A stretch of DNA of 64,000 bases from NCBI RefSeq assembly GCF_041296385.1, contig NC_091018.1, forward strand, positions 7,501-71,500, read 5' to 3'. Under the pieces are notes generated by a model, which was not told the origin of the DNA, ran no database searches, and saw only the letters and a program-made list of their open reading frames with translations. The position numbers and the translations under genes were made by a program. The stretch comes from Aphelocoma coerulescens (Eukaryota > Chordata > Aves > Passeriformes > Corvidae). Below, piece after piece: positions 11,388 to 23,153 of this stretch. Every line of letters starts with the position of its first letter. Within the stretch, counting starts at the first letter, position 1.

Positions 11388-12310
11388 CTCACTAACTTGA
11401 CCTTGACTGCTGAGATCTGGCTTTATCTCCTAAAAGAAAAAGACAAAGAACGGTGCTATAACATAGCCATCATTTACACTTGCCCAGCACAGACAAACAG
11501 TTACTGACCTTCCTGCGGGAATCCCCTCACCCGGTATGGGGCGCTCTGCCACAGATTTAATCCATCTGCATCTGAAAGAAAGCGATGACAAAAGTCAAAG
11601 GGCTGCATGAGAATTTCACGGCTCCGACCATCTCGTGTGAATTTAGGAATATCATCTAGAGCCCAGCTACAACCTACATTACAAATTTCAAGTCCCCAGG
11701 CCTTGTTCTATTACACCTATGTGCCAGACTATGCGGCAGGGCGGAGCAGCTCCGGGCCAAACCCGTGCAAGCACCCGTGACACAGGAGATGACAAATGAG
11801 GAGACACGACAAGGACAGAAAACTCTCTGCAAAAAGAACGACTGCAAGCACATCAAAGGGCTAAGGCAGAAGACACGAGACACAAGATGCCCAAAAGACA
11901 CAGAACGTAACAATAGACAGGTGACACGACATGCACCGGGATTGCTCTGCCCTGCGCACATCGGCATTGCGATCAAAAGCGAGACTTCCTTTTAGGTGGG
12001 CTAAGGGGCCCCTTCTTGGATATCTCCATCTCCAAAGCTAATTCAAAAATCCCTCCCGGCAAGTTCCAACCCGACACCCCGCTTTCATCCCCTCCGTAGG
12101 TCAGAGCCCTCGACTTATCTCTCGGATGTCCGGGGATGCGAACGTGCCTCGGGTGCAAAAAGAAGGCTGGCTCTCGCTACCCGGGAAGGTCCTGCTGTTG
12201 CTGGGCTGTTGTCTCTTAGTCAGATACAATAAAGAAAACCAAGATCAAACTATGAGTTTAGTGGCAAATTGCAACAAGTCGGCGGCTCGCTTCGCTCCTA
12301 AGTGCCCCTA
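11388..12310 (-). repeat. block 1 last module, incomplete
   Basis: It starts at the 42-nt exon-like segment 11388-11429 and follows the short-form order to about 12250 (GATACAATAAAGAAAACC), after which similarity to the other modules is lost. This marks the upstream (minus-strand 5') limit of recognisable modules in block 1. Confidence 0.65.
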
Positions 12311-13440
12311 GATTCTCAAGGCCCTAGCTTTATCCCTAGTCTAAGGCTGCGGCTGCTATTATGATAGGCACCCAGGGTAGCAAGGGACAGAGTTACAAGG
12401 CGTTTCCATAAATGCATGGGATGTGTTTGCATGCCATAAAACTTGTAAATGCGGCTGCTATGCTTATGGAAAGGCCTTAAGCGGCTCCCAAATACACCGT
12501 GCCGCCTTCAAAAGCCCCCTGCTGTAACTCCTAACCCGCTACCCTGCTCGTCCTCCCTCTCCCGGTCGCAATGCTCAACTTCCCTATCGGAAGCCTCAAT
12601 CTCGGACGCCATCTACGGCACGAGGTAGATCCCTTTTTGGACACAATGAATTCACTGAAAAAATTTGAAGTATCCCACTCAACACAACCTGGAATAGCAG
12701 GAAGTTGCACTGCTCCAAAAAAAAAAACCTTAGCACAAAACCAGAAATTATAAAACCACCTTACCAACCCTAAACATGTAACCCAAATGAGTGAACTTAA
12801 ATATTACCTGTATTCAATGGTATCTTCTTCCCAATGTCTTCAAAGCCTCTGTCGCTTTAGAGGCTAAAAGAGCCTGCTGAAAGCAAGCTGAGATAAGCAG
12901 AAAGATCCCCATCACTGAAATGAGAGGAGAGCTCTTACCCCACTCACTCCCAGAGAGGGAATGACTCCCCTTGCAAAAGCCTGGGCTTAATATACCCCTG
13001 GCCGGGTCCGCCCCTCGTTCCCATGATGCCCAGGGAAAAGGGAGGAGCCAAATCCTGCAAGGTATAAAAGCCCTCCTAGGAGTTGCCACTGTTTGGCTCC
13101 TCTGACTTAAATTTGAGGTGAGTAAAGGGCTTGGTAGGAAACTCTTCAGGGAAACGACGATGCTTTCTTTTTTTGCTTTTATATTGAGCAAAAGGGTGGC
13201 CGGCCGGTAAGAAATCAAACTTTGTGTTTTGGGAACTCAGCTAGGTAATTTGTTGTTAAGTTGCATAATTATTCCCTAGTAATTACTGAGTAGTACTCCA
13301 CCTGTGGCTTAGTAGGGTAGAGAAGAATAGTAATTTTATTAACGATGTAACTCTCCTTGGGACCTCTAATTAAGGCTATATACATTATAAATAAAAATAA
13401 GACTTCTTAATACCCTCCTAGCTGCTATTAGGGTTACGTC
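12310..13440. other. unique-looking DNA without a recognised gene
   Basis: No family was recognised. A minus-strand frame of 134 codons (12814-13218) is present but nothing in it resembles a known domain. The only notable elements are the TATA and splice-donor motifs listed separately and a second TATA-like motif (AATATAAAAG) on the minus strand near 13175. Confidence 0.4.
13063..13122 (+). promoter_or_regulatory. TATA box with a downstream splice donor
   Basis: TATAAAAG at 13063-13070 is followed about 50 bp downstream by GAGGTGAGTAAAG, a near-ideal 5' splice site (GT at 13118). The spacing fits a short first exon of about 25-30 nt. The minus strand has its own TATAAAAG about 110 bp away, so a divergent or alternative use is possible. 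No downstream exon could be assigned. Confidence 0.35.
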
Positions 13441-13559
13441 CGTGCGGGGCTCGCTCCCGTATGACGTTCGGTACCGGGGCTTGGGTAGGAGCACCCTGAG
13501 ATGCAATTTAAATCCTTAAAATGCTCAAAAAGGGAGAGCTTTCTTTGACTGAAGCCTTT

Positions 13560-13800
13560 AAAATGAGGGAACGGGCGGGAGTTGCCTCCACTTGAACCGA
13601 TACAATGGCAAATTAATGGCTTCTCCCCTTCAATTTAATCCCCTAACCTATTGGGAAAAGAGGGGTTTTCCTCACTTTAAAACTCTCTGGTGCTGGAAAA
13701 AGGGGGATTTTTCCTCAATTCAAACCCTTAGAAAGGAGGGAGAACTGGGCTTCCCCCTCAATTTAAACCTTACAATGATGGAAAAGGGGGAGATGAAAGG
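13560..13800. repeat. degenerate minisatellite shared with 30.8-31.2 kb
   Basis: Short phrases such as CCCCCTCAATTTAAACC, AATGATGGAAAAGGGG and TTTTCCTCA alternate with imperfect spacing. The same phrases, in a longer array, occupy 30830-31245. In both places a motif of the type GACGTTCGGTACCGGGGC or GACATTCGGTGCCGGGGC lies close by. Confidence 0.65.
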
Positions 13801-13859
13801 GACCTCACATACTGCCCTGCCCGCTCAGGTGCTGCCCCTTGGCACGAGAGCTTTTCCCT

Positions 13860-14460
13860 GGGTGTTTTCTTGAAGCGATGCTCCTTACCCGGGTGCATCC
13901 GGCCGCTCCCCGGCTCCTGCGGAGCGCTGCGACCGTTGTTCCCGAAGCGTCTCTCGGGACGCCTCCGTTGGCCCCTCTCGACCGGCAGCTCCCCGTGTAG
14001 GTGTGCCTCGGGAACCCTCTGAAAGCGACCTCTGGCAGAGCCGCCCCCTCCTCATCCACGCCGGTCGCGCTCGGTGCTGCCGCACCTCGGAGCGGGGGGA
14101 TGAGGCGGAGAAAGGTCCTGCCGGTCGCTCCCTCCCCTACGTGGGCCGTCGTCCGCCCCCGAAATGCCGGGGTGTGGGGCTTTCCTTTCCGTGGAAAAGG
14201 ACCGGCCTTCTCGTCCGGGTGCACGTGGCCAAAATTGGGATCCCGCCTCCAAAATTCCCTATGTCCTAGGCTTGTACTTACCGAGGAAATTCCCTGCCGA
14301 TCGCAAGCGATTACCGGTAATGGCTCTTCCATAATTGTTACTGACTTCCGTTTCCTTTGAAGTGTTTGACGTGTTCCTCGAGGGGGTCGAGGGTTTGGCC
14401 GGGTCGTTTATGGCCCGTCCCGGCAGGCCCGGACCGAACCCGAGCGCCCCCGTCGCCGGT
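13860..14460. promoter_or_regulatory. CpG-rich segment
   Basis: About 600 bp dense in CpG, consistent with a CpG island. Open frames on both strands (for example 13805-14332 minus) are expected from composition and show no recognised domain. A TATA-like TTTATAAATAC lies just downstream near 14495. No transcript can be assigned from sequence alone. Confidence 0.4.
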
Positions 14461-14819
14461 CCGCCCTGAATTTTGGTGAAATATTGATATTGTTTATAAA
14501 TACTCCCTTTCCCTGCTACTCGGTCTTTCCTCGTGTATCTGCAGGGAGAGGGTTTACTCTATCCCTTGATCCCACCCGCAGCTCTCCGGCCCAAATGCCG
14601 ATGCTTGCGGACACGATCTAAGCAGAAAACTACTACGAGTGTTGGCTTTTTGAAGTAAAAGTCTTATTGTACATCTGGCTGTACAATTTAAAAAAATGCA
14701 TCTATTGATGGTCATTATGGGAAAGCTTTTCAGAGGAGAAAATACCCATTTTGGTAGCACAGATCCCATTTTGACAATACTGCATTTTTGCGGGTTTGGG
14801 AATCCTGCCTGTACAAGAC

Positions 14820-15195
14820 ATCTGAAAATCGGTATTTTACAATTTGATATTTGGAAACGGGGTCATTTTGATATTTTGGAACTTGATATTCTGTTGTTTT
14901 GAAATGGAATTAGTTTGGTATTTTGGAACCTGGTATTCTGATATTTGGAAACCGGGTAACTTTGGTATTTTGGAACTTGGTAATTTGTAACTGGGTTACT
15001 TTGGTATTTCTGAACGTGTTCTGGCAATTTGAAACTGGGTTACTTTGCTACCTCTGAACGTGGTGTTCTGGTATTTTGAAACTAGGCTATTTTAATATTT
15101 TGGAACTGGGTATTGTGGTTGTTTGAAACTGTTTTTCTGGTATTTTGAAATTTGGGTTTCTATGATTTTGAACTAGGTTATTCTGGTATTTTGTT
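14820..15195. repeat. TTTTGGAA-type minisatellite
   Basis: Phrases of the form TTGGTATTTTGGAAC, CTGGTATTTTGAAAC and AACTGGGTTACTTTGG repeat roughly every 20-25 bp, with strong divergence between units. Confidence 0.8.
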
Positions 15196-15208
15196 CCAAA
15201 ATACCAGA
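15182..15208. repeat. perfect 12-bp hairpin at the minisatellite end
   Basis: TCTGGTATTTTG (15182-15193) and its exact complement (15197-15208) are separated by TTC. It uses the minisatellite phrase itself, so one unit has been copied in inverted orientation. Confidence 0.8.
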
Positions 15209-15417
15209 CAAATAACAAACAAAACAAAGAACAAAATTTTTCTGTAGGCTGTTTTTTTGGTGTATTTGTAGGCTTTTTTTTTTTTCCCTGTGTATTGTAT
15301 GATGAGCTTTTACTGTTTTTGTAACCTCGGGGTTTGGTTTTTTGTAATCTGCGCCTGGCAGGGACCTGGGGCATCCCAGTCGAGTCTCTAGGCTTCGTTT
15401 GCTGTCTTCCGCTACGA

Positions 15418-15446
15418 TTAACAGTTCCTGGCATGGGAACTGTTAA
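15418..15446. repeat. perfect 11-bp inverted repeat
   Basis: TTAACAGTTCC and its complement flank a 7-nt spacer. It could be a hairpin or a palindromic binding site; no gene context supports either. Confidence 0.6.
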
Positions 15447-16338
15447 ATTACAGACTATATGATGAGACGCTTCCTGAAACAAATTAATTCCAGCTAAATG
15501 ACTCTTCCTGCTCTGCAGTTCCTATACCTGGCCCGGTTTAAATCCGTACCTAGCCCGACTCTTCGGTCCTTCCGTTTCCTACCGCTCTGCTCGGGGCTTT
15601 GCACCTCACGCTCTTTCCTCCCTCGGTGGCGTCACGGCAGAATGCGGCGAGGTTTTGGCCGGCACTTGAGGTCTCCGAGATGAACTTACCGAGAATTCTT
15701 CTGCTTTTCGCTGCACCTGCCACAACAACATTTGTTCACTGAAATAAATGCTTTCCACAATGAACTAAAGGTGTAAGGGAACAAGCGCTGCACTGTTGGG
15801 GAGGAGGATAGTTTGGCAAGGGAATTACACAGATCTGGAGGCTTGGCAGAATTGAAAAAAAGGCAAGAAAAACACAAGAACTCCAAGCCCAAGCTACATC
15901 CACTACACAAAACATATTGGCCATAAAAGCAAGAAATTCCCATCTGCTTCTAAAAAACCTAAGCAGCACAAAATAAAATCTATTTTGCTAGAGTTCTGCT
16001 TACCATAAAAAACCCTGATTAATTTAATCATGACACTTAAACTTCAGGCATATTAGAAAACTTGTACTGTCTGAAATGTCAGGGGAGGCTGATGCAGCAG
16101 CTCCACCCCAGTCACTGTGCTGGAAAGCACAGGAGGCACCTGCTACATCACAGGTACTTGTGGAAATAAATAAAACGCAGCACTTTAGGTTGTGACAGAT
16201 TGTAAAGCACTGTACCTAAAAGCCCCATAACATAAACATGTACTGAAGCTGAAGCAAGCACCACATTTGAAGCTTCTTTCCATCCTGTTCCTTCCACCCA
16301 CTTGCTGCAGTTCCCTGGGAGCTGCCAGGAGCACTTAC

Positions 16339-16500
16339 TTGCACTGAAGCATCTCCCATGATGAATTTTGCCCCTTCAAGAACAGCTAAGTAGGAGAACC
16401 GGAGCTGATCTGCAGTCTGGATGAGCCCCATCCTGTACTTCCTCATTTCCAGGAGAACCTGCTTAACGTCCACGGAAGAAGGGTCTTTCCGTTTGTCCAT
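16339..16500 (-). CDS. PTPN1: PTPN1-like exon (after the catalytic-loop exon)
   Basis: A 162-nt exon (54 codons, phase 0) preceded on the minus strand by TTTTTATCTGCAG and followed by GTAAGTGCTC. It starts [16 protein letters not shown] and contains [13 protein letters not shown], the region of protein tyrosine phosphatase 1B that holds the Q-loop (QTADQ), which positions the water for hydrolysis of the phosphocysteine intermediate. PTP1B is an ER-anchored phosphatase acting on insulin and leptin receptor signalling. Splice sites and frame are intact. The next exon of the family (beginning near QWKEL) was not found in the 16 kb toward the window start, so this looks like a partial copy. PTPN2 is the closest alternative, but the sequence fits PTPN1 better from what I know of both. 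Confidence 0.88.
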
Positions 16501-16759
16501 CTGCAGATAAAAACGTGAAACGTGTTTTCTGCTCTGATGAGGTTCACTACAATGACTCACTTTGTGGTAAGGCCTTCACACCACCCTCCACATTACAGAA
16601 CGAATGAACTCACATACAATTGGTATCAACGGCTCTTTACTGGGTCTCCAAAAACACACAGGGGAAAACACTGGGCCTCAAAAATGCTGCTTTCCCTGAA
16701 AGCAAAGCCTGTCTTTGCGAATCACTCTGAAAACTGGAGACTTTTCTTCCCCTAACTCA

Positions 16760-17170
<411 letters not shown>

Positions 17171-17229
17171 TTAGTTTGGATACACCAGTCAGAAGGACTG
17201 ACTTAAATTCCAAGGACAAAGTTTCAGGG

Positions 17230-18600
17230 AGTCTCAGGGAGTTTTTATAGCTGCACAGCCAAGAAACTAATTACAAGTAATTGTCTCTTGTTGTGAAGGT
17301 CTCCACTGGGACCAAAGGGAATTAGGTAAGTAAATTTACTTATTTACAATTCAGTTATTTCAGTGCAGCTCAGAAGCCTGTGTCACTGGGTATGGCTGAG
17401 ACATGAAACCGCCTGGAGTGTCCCCAGGTACGTCTCAGAAATATCCAAGAGTTTCATTTCCATGACATCTCATGCAGAATCATCAAATCCAGACCAATTC
17501 GTGACCCCCAATTTCAAGCCAATCTCCTGGCCCGGCTGCGGCGCGATTCATCTGGTGCCCCGAGATGGGACCCTCTCTGCCCGGCTGCCGGATCCAGGGG
17601 TAAGCGGACCTCCCGGTCACGACCCTGAATTTTCAGGGGGAGCTCGGCTGTCCTTTGGCTCGCGGCGGGGGCGGACAAGGACCATCTGCACCAAATTAAG
17701 GTATTTGCTATTCCTTTTAAACACAGAAATACCTGCAGGTCCAGGGTTCGAGTCCCTGAGGGTGGGTTGAAAGTCCCGAAGAAGACTCGGGACTTTTGGG
17801 TCTCCCAAAATTAGTCCTGGGCAAGAAAAAAAAGTACTTTTAAGGGGTTGGACCCCGACTTTCAAAGGGGTTGGACCCCACTGGGAAAGGTACCTTTAAG
17901 GGGCTGGACCCCACTGGCGTGTGCTATTGTACTGCTATTTTTGTTTTGTCTGTCGCTATTCTGCTGCTGTGTGAGTGAGAGTGGATGAGACGTGCTGTCA
18001 AAGTACAAAGCGAGTGAGAGGCTCTATCTGCGGTTCCGTACCCCGGCGACGGGCTCGACCGGAGGAAAGCGAAGCGTTTGGCAAAGAGCGAATGAGCATA
18101 AATCACATAAACTGTCGGTTTGGAATTCAACCTTACTGTCCAAAGGGGGTGGATTTTAGAGGAGAAAGATTTTAGCTATTGAATTGAAAACATGCAGACC
18201 CCCAACGCCTTTCTGATATAGCTCCATCTGATTTCCCTTTTGAAATCCCGTGTTAAGTGTGAGAAAACGGTTCTAAAGCTTGTCTTTGTGAGCATGTATT
18301 AATTGTGAGAGAAAGTGGTATTGTATTTCTACTAGATGGAGTGGGTGGTGTCCAAGCTGCCAGAGGAGAGAGCTTGGTATCAGACTAGAAAGAGCAGGAA
18401 TAAAGAACTTGGCAGAAAAGGAAAGTGCAGATAATGTTAAAGGGGAGAGTGGCAGAGAATAGTGAGAAATTTGAGAGGAGCTGGTTAGAAAAGTACAGCA
18501 AGCGTACGGAAGAAGAGATGAGGAAAAGGCAAAAGCAATGGCAAAGGTGATGGCAGAGGTTGTAAGAATTGTGGACATTGTGGTTAATAGGTTTGGGTGT
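17230..18600 (+). other. unassigned region, possible old retroviral leader/gag remnant
   Basis: TGGTGCCCCGAGATGGGACC near 17551 is reminiscent of a primer-binding site followed by a leader. Near 18550 a plus-strand frame reads GRGCKNCGHCG before a stop, resembling half of a retroviral zinc knuckle. Three near-copies of AAGGGGTTGGACCCC lie between 17834 and 17921. None of this is conclusive: no LTR and no capsid frame could be identified. Confidence 0.25.
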
Positions 18601-18910
18601 TTAGTTCCCTTTTCTGCTTGGTGTTTTGTGCGGAGCTGCGAGGCTCCTGTTATGTGGTGCTTGTGCAGAGCTGAAAGGCTCCTGTTTGGAGGGGACCCGT
18701 GCCCCTGTGCCTTTTGTGTTTTGTTGTGAAAAGCCAAAATTGGCAGGTTTCGGTTCTGAGGTGAATCCGGAGCTCCTATCTTGTGGGGAACCCTCCCCTG
18801 CCACCGGTCTGTGGTTTATTGTGGAGAACTAGAATTGGCAGATTCTAATCCTGCGGCCAATTCTGCAGCTGCTGCCTTGTGGGGATGGTGTTGTCCCTGT
18901 GCAGGCCCAG
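18600..18910. repeat. imperfect tandem duplications
   Basis: GAGGCTCCTGTTATGTGGTG is followed by a related AAGGCTCCTGTTTGGAGGGG about 33 bp later. A ~90-100 bp phrase containing CCAAAATTGGCAGGTT recurs as CTAGAATTGGCAGATT. Units are well diverged. Confidence 0.45.
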
Positions 18911-20650
18911 GTATTTGTCATGCAGCCTCATCTGCGGGGGCTGTAAAGAAACCTATGGGGAGAATGTTTTGCTGTCCTTCCTTGGTTAATTTGTTAGTCA
19001 CCTCTCTACTCCTGGGGTGGACTTGGTAAAAAAAAAAATATTGAGATAAGGAACAATTGGTTACTAAAAGATGATTGATTACTAAAAATGTGATTGGTTA
19101 TTTAAAAAAAAAAAAAAGGCGACTCAAATGCCCGATTCACAGACTGCAACTCTTGCAAAACTTTTAAAAGCAGTCTCGCTCCCTCCGCTGAAGAATCAAT
19201 TGGAAGAAACCCCACCGAAAACCTGTGGGAGACAACAAAAGTGGTGCGACAAGCACTTCATAGAATAAAAACTAAAACTCCACTTGAATAAGTTAATGCA
19301 ATTAAACTCTTGTTTCACTCAGACATATTTTTTTGGGGGAAGTTTGTTTCTTTTCTCTTTTCTAGGAATGTCAAATGTCCCGACATCAAAGATAAAGCAA
19401 GCAGTTTGAGAGCAAGGAAACTGCAAGCAGCAAAATCACACCTAAATGTGATAACCGTTGCTTCGCTGTCACTTTGTGTTAGCCCTATAAAGTTTTACTT
19501 CTTTTTTAATAATCGGTCTAGTGGGCCAAATTTTCACTTTTCTTTTATAGGAATCTACCAACACATGAGATGGAGCTGTGTGAACACCAATGAAATTGAA
19601 AGTGTCACCATAATTGCTTGCATTGTCAGTTGGTTAATGTTTGTAATTTGTTTGTGTTTTCATTGCAAGTGACAGATCAAATAGTAGTTAAAGCATTCTA
19701 CATATTCTTGAGTTTAATTTTTGTCTAACTTGTTTTGTCTTTTTACTGAAAAATGGTGTGGCTCAGGTCTTATGGATGTATAATTTGTTTCAACCAATAT
19801 GATCCTGAGAGTTGGTATAAGAATTTATACATATTTGAAATCCTACAAATATGGACTAACCCTCCCGGTTCTGCCTCAGAAGGCTTCAAAATTATTATAA
19901 TCTGGCTAAATTTTTTGGATTTTCTAATTAGTGAATTAAAGAATCGTGACAAAACACAAGCAAATGCTACATGAGAAATGATTGAATCCCCCTTCCTAAA
20001 CCAGGAGGGATACAGAAAAGCCTTCTACCAGCTCTCAAACTAAAGTGCTGTTCAATCTCATGCCATATGTCTTAAGAGGATGTTTTAACTTTTCCTCGCC
20101 CCTCCTATTTATAGCATATTCTGCAATCTCAGTTGTAGGTGCAGAATGGGATGAAGGCAATTTATTCACCGAAAAAAAAAAAGGCTACATGAGGTAAAAA
20201 GAAAAAAAAAACAAACCCTAAGTTTGAAAGAGAATTCATTTCATTTTTAATCCCACCAAAAATAAAGCCACAGTTTGTAGTTTGTGTCAAGATTAAATGA
20301 CGAGAGTGCTATAATCTGTCTCCTGGAAAACAGAGCATAGCCCTGATGTAAAGATATGTTTGCATGAGAATATTTTGTATGAAAATGTTTTGTGTGTTAG
20401 TTTGGTATCATAAAAACTAATCCTTCATAATGTATAGAATTATATAGCAGAGTAAGAATATTATTATAACAAAAACTGTATAAAGAAGTTACAACCAAAG
20501 AAGCCTCCTGAAGATACCTGACTAGGACTTTGAAGTGTAAGTTAAACCACTAAGATTAGATAAAGGGAAAACCCATTCTTTGCCCAACTCAGGCCTAGGA
20601 AAAAAAACAAAACAAAACCAAAAAAAAACGACAAAACAAACAAGACTGAA
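18910..20650. other. AT-rich DNA without a recognised gene
   Basis: Two plus-strand frames were examined: a 46-codon frame at 19128-19268 starting MPDSQTATLAKLL and a 120-codon frame at 19310-19672 that ends in a hydrophobic stretch followed by CFHCK. The second could be the tail of a membrane protein such as a retroviral envelope, but no diagnostic motif supports this. Poly-A runs occur at 19030, 19100, 20170 and 20600. Confidence 0.3.
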
Positions 20651-20689
20651 AGAAGAGAAATACCCATAGATAGTAAAATAACAAATCAG

Positions 20690-22735
20690 ATGATCCCATT
20701 AGTAAGAGATGTTGAAATTCCAGGGAGATCAAAACGGGCTCCCCCAGTGATTATTGAACTACTGGAAGGGGTACAACCAGTGTCAGTTAAACAATATCCA
20801 CTAAGGCATGAAGCATGAGTAGGAATGGAACCAATAATAGTAAATTTATTGATCAGAAGTTGTTGAGAGAGTGTAGACCTTCCTGCAATACCCCAATTCT
20901 ACCAGTACAAAAGCCAAATGGAAGTTATTGATTAGTTCAGGACCTGAGGACACTTTACTCACAAAATTACCAAGTGACTGAGTGTGGTTTTCAGTTTTAG
21001 ATTTAAAGGATGTTTTCTTTTGTCTGCCATTAGCTGAAAGCAGTCAGGAGATTTTTGCCTTTGAATGGGAAAACCCCAGAACAGGGAGAAAAAGCCAGCT
21101 TACGTGGACTGTATTGCCACAAGGATTCAAAAATAGACCCGTGATATTTGGAGATCAATTAGCCGAGGAACTGGAAGCCTGGACGCCGCCGCTTGGGAAA
21201 GGGAAGGTACGCTCTTGCAGTACATTGATGATCTATTAATAGCAACAAGGACCTGTGAAGACTGCAAGAACTGGACTGTAAGTCTTTTAAATTTTCTGAG
21301 ACTAAGTGGATATAGAGTCTCTCCTGAAAAGGCTCAGCTAGTCCTCCACAATGTTACATATCTGGGGTATGAACTGGCAGGAGGGGAGAGAGCCTTGAGA
21401 GACAACAGGAAGGAGGCAATTTGTCAAATTGCCCTGGCCAACTGAAGAACCAAAGAACTGAGAACTTTTCTGGGAATGACAGGATGGTGTAGATTACGGA
21501 TCTGCAACTATAGACTCATTGTGAAACCTTTATACCAACTCCTAAAAGAGACTAGGGGAACTCACCTATGCTGGACACCAGAGACTAATAATGTATTTGT
21601 AACTCTACTGGGCATACCAGATGTCACTAAACCTTTTCTGTTGTTTTGATATGAGAGACAAGGACTGGCGCTGGGACTTTTGGCACAGAAGCTGGGACCC
21701 TACAAAAGGCCGGTGGCTTATTTCTCCAAGCAGCTGGACGTGGTCAGCCACGGAGAGCCTGCACTGCGTGCAGTGGCAGCCGTGATCCTGAACGTAGAAG
21801 CTCGCGAGTTCACACTGGGACAGCAGATAACTGTTTTTGTCTCTCACACGGTGTCAGCAGTGCTCACACAGAAAGGAAATCACTGGTTAACCCCATCTCG
21901 CTTTCTCAAATACCAGGCTATCCTAGCAGAATCGGAGGATGTGAGTATCCAAGTAACTAACATTTTAAACCCAGCAGCTTACCTGGGGCAAGGCTGCTGA
22001 GGAGCCTGTACGGCATGACCGCATCGAAACCGTGGAGGCGGTTTACTCCGGCCGCCCGGACCTAAAGGACTCTCCGCTAGAAAATGCGGCAAACTGGTTC
22101 ACCGATAGGAGCGGTTATGTCAAGAATGGTAAGCGGCTCGCTGGGTATGCAGTTAACAGCCACAGACGCTGTCATTGAGGCAAAACCATTACCTGTGGGG
22201 ACATCAGCTCAAAAGGCTGAAATAATAGCCCTAACTCGAGCCTTGGCATTGGCCGAAGGAAAACCTATCAACATTTGGACTTATTCGAGGTATACTTTTG
22301 GGGTGGTACACGCTCACGGGGCTATCTGGAAAGAAAGGGGTTTATTAACCTCACAGAAGAAATCAAGCAAGCTACTGAAATTGTACAGTTACTGGAATCA
22401 GTGGTAAAACCTTCAAAAGTGGCTATAATGCATTGTAAGGGACAGTCCCAGGGTAACACTATCCCTGAACTGGGAAATGCTATGGCAGACAAAACAGCAA
22501 AGGCAATGGCCAGTGGGGTTCAGATCCAAGCCCTAGCTCTAATTCCTTCTAGCATCCTTATAAGTAGAAAAAAAAAAAAAACACCATATGACACTGATGA
22601 TTTAAATTGGATACAAGAAGACAAGGGACAAATGAGCACAGATGGGTGGGCTAGGATAAAGGGTCTCATAATCATACCCAGAGAACTCTTAAAATTATTT
22701 ATCCAAAGCGAACATTGCATCAGATCACCTTAGAT
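20690..22735 (+). pseudogene. ERV-A pol remnant (reverse transcriptase and RNase H)
   Basis: Reverse transcriptase blocks appear in order: a segment with VKQYPL near 20785; LDLKDVFFCLPL near 21000; TVLPQGF near 21105; and the active-site motif QYIDDLL near 21215. RNase H and connection-domain pieces follow (21680-22000, 22084-22407, 22275-22733), including KPINIWTYSRYTFGVVH and the beginning of the integrase linker. Several stops and frame changes separate these pieces, and the integrase is missing. Motif style places it with class I, gammaretrovirus-related elements. It is not expressible as a single polyprotein. Confidence 0.85.
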
Positions 22736-22740
22736 TACAG

Positions 22741-22983
22741 TTCTTGAAGGTTTGAGGAGGTATGAGACAAACTTACAGCATGGTTACCCAACTTACCTGG
22801 CTTAAACAATTGTTTGTAATAGCTATTTGTGTTATTGCATTGTTACTTAGTGTTTGTATTAGTAGTTACTGTTGTATGATATTATGTACCTGGAATCGAG
22901 ATGCCTATGCTCCATGGCACAAGCATAAACTTAGAACTAAGATAGAGAAGGGTTCTTACTTTAAAGACATGCAAGATTTGTAA
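22741..22983 (+). pseudogene. ERV-A envelope C-terminal remnant
   Basis: After a deletion that removes integrase and most of env, a short frame encodes a hydrophobic membrane segment (FVIAICVIALLLSVCI) and a basic tail, ending in TAA at 22981-22983, just before a polypurine tract. Position and pattern fit the transmembrane-subunit anchor and cytoplasmic tail of a retroviral envelope. Confidence 0.6.
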
Positions 22984-23002
22984 AGAATTACAAATACCCA
23001 AA

Positions 23003-23016
23003 GAAAAGGGGGGGAT
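23003..23016 (+). promoter_or_regulatory. ERV-A polypurine tract
   Basis: GAAAAGGGGGGGAT directly precedes TGAAGAAGGGG, the apparent first bases of the ERV-A 3' LTR. It resembles the ERV-B tract just before 29522. Confidence 0.75.
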
Positions 23017-23153
23017 TGAAGAAGGGGCAGTCAATAACTAACTCACGTAAGCACAAGTTAACTAGCTGGAGACAGCAAATGTTAGTTCAGACAGCAGATG
23101 CTAATTACACAACCTAAGAAGCCAAATTCACCTTAATCTTGTCAAGATAGAGG
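23017..23153 (+). mobile_element. ERV-A 3' LTR, first part
   Basis: The LTR starts with TGAAGAAGG after the polypurine tract and runs 137 bp before it is cut by the insertion of ERV-B. The last four bases are GAGG, which reappear on the other side of ERV-B. Confidence 0.65.

Larger units (their letters stand above)
4270..12310 (-). other. block 1: shorter paralogue of the exon-bearing locus at 32.7-64 kb
   Basis: Sequence from 4330 onward aligns by eye, in the same order, to 32690 onward: an A/T-rich 3' segment with AATACAATCCATATAC, a ~320-bp element, a CA-rich stretch, a terminal exon-like segment (6342-6469 versus 33527 downward), a 21-nt exon-like segment (7097-7117 versus 34171-34191) and then the repeated modules. 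Block 1 has five ~320-bp units and about three modules; block 2 has one unit and many modules. Splice-like signals point to the minus strand, so the 3' end of each locus is on the left. Confidence 0.7.

Noticed and set aside
17551..17573. Primer-binding-site-like TGGTGCCCCGAGATGGG
   Set aside because: It does not match the 3' end of any tRNA I know well enough, and no LTR was found just upstream.
17725..17760. tRNA T-arm-like sequence (CAGGGTTCGAGTCCCTG)
   Set aside because: The T-stem and loop are good, but no D-arm, anticodon arm or matching acceptor strand lies upstream, so no tRNA gene can be called.
18273..18737. 154-codon minus-strand frame
   Set aside because: Low-complexity Ser/Leu-rich, antisense to sequence that may be an old gag remnant, with no recognised motif.
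19310..19672. Envelope-like 120-codon frame
   Set aside because: Its hydrophobic C-terminus alone is not diagnostic; no CX6CC or fusion-peptide pattern is present.
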